Under the pieces are notes generated by a model. The model was not told the origin of the DNA and searched no databases. It saw only the letters and a program-made list of their open reading frames with translations. The position numbers and the translations under genes were made by a program. Below, in pieces: positions 5,464 through 5,504 of a stretch of DNA of 5,504 bases; within the stretch, counting starts at the first letter, position 1; every line of letters begins with the position of its first letter. The DNA comes from RGIG529 sp963929765 (GTDB lineage: Bacteria; Bacillota; Clostridia; Oscillospirales; Oscillospiraceae): the NCBI GenBank assembly GCA_963929765.1, contig CAWVKD010000072.1:1-5504 (forward strand), in the 5' to 3' direction.

Positions 5464-5504
5464 AGGAAATCCTCCGATCTGTTAAAAAGATAGGAGGGGC
5501 TTAA
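5464..5504 (-). promoter_or_regulatory. Leader region and ribosome binding site of the sulfur-carrier gene
   Basis: The minus strand has GGAGG at 5475-5471, 7 nt before the ATG at 5463. No promoter is visible in the remaining 30 nt. All three frames carry a stop here (one overlapping the ATG as ATGA), so an upstream gene could end in this stretch, but its identity cannot be seen. Confidence 0.6.

Overview
The window looks like a low-to-moderate GC Bacillota chromosome, most likely an anaerobic, spore-forming member of the Clostridia. Four things suggest this: a BclA-type collagen-like protein with GPT/GAT repeats; a biotin synthase that lacks one cysteine of the aerobic-type [2Fe-2S] site; a ThiS/MoaD plus ThiF/HesA pair of the kind often found beside tungsten aldehyde:ferredoxin oxidoreductase genes; and strong GGAGG ribosome binding sites with TTG starts. 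I cannot assign a genus from the sequence alone.

Layout: (1) Positions 1-768 on the plus strand hold the 3' part of a collagen-like surface or exosporium protein, with 40 uninterrupted Gly-X-Y triplets followed by a globular C-terminal domain. (2) A strong hairpin at about 820-846 lies between this gene and the convergent biotin operon and can terminate transcription from both sides. (3) Positions 904-4339 on the minus strand form a compact biotin operon, transcribed bioY-bioB-bioD-bioA. It has its own sigma-A-type promoter (4407-4435), and the -35 box lies inside a palindrome (4426-4463) that fits a BirA operator. bioB/bioD and bioD/bioA overlap, and bioY/bioB are 7 nt apart. (4) A second hairpin terminator (4484-4546) ends the next minus-strand operon. 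(5) Positions 4575-5463 on the minus strand encode a ubiquitin-like sulfur carrier and its adenylating E1-like enzyme, one nucleotide apart. They are probably the last two genes of an operon that begins beyond position 5504.

How the genes work together: BioY is the biotin-binding subunit of an ECF uptake transporter. BioA, BioD and BioB are the last three synthesis steps (KAPA to DAPA to dethiobiotin to biotin). Both uptake and late synthesis would be shut off together by biotin-loaded BirA. No bioF, bioW, bioC or bioH is present, so KAPA must be made from genes elsewhere or obtained from outside. The ThiS/ThiF-like pair belongs to a sulfur-transfer pathway, probably for the molybdopterin/tungstopterin dithiolene, separate from biotin.

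No clearly new system is visible. The points most worth a second look are the altered cluster ligand set of BioB, the promoter/operator overlap, and the zinc-motif-free ThiF-like enzyme.
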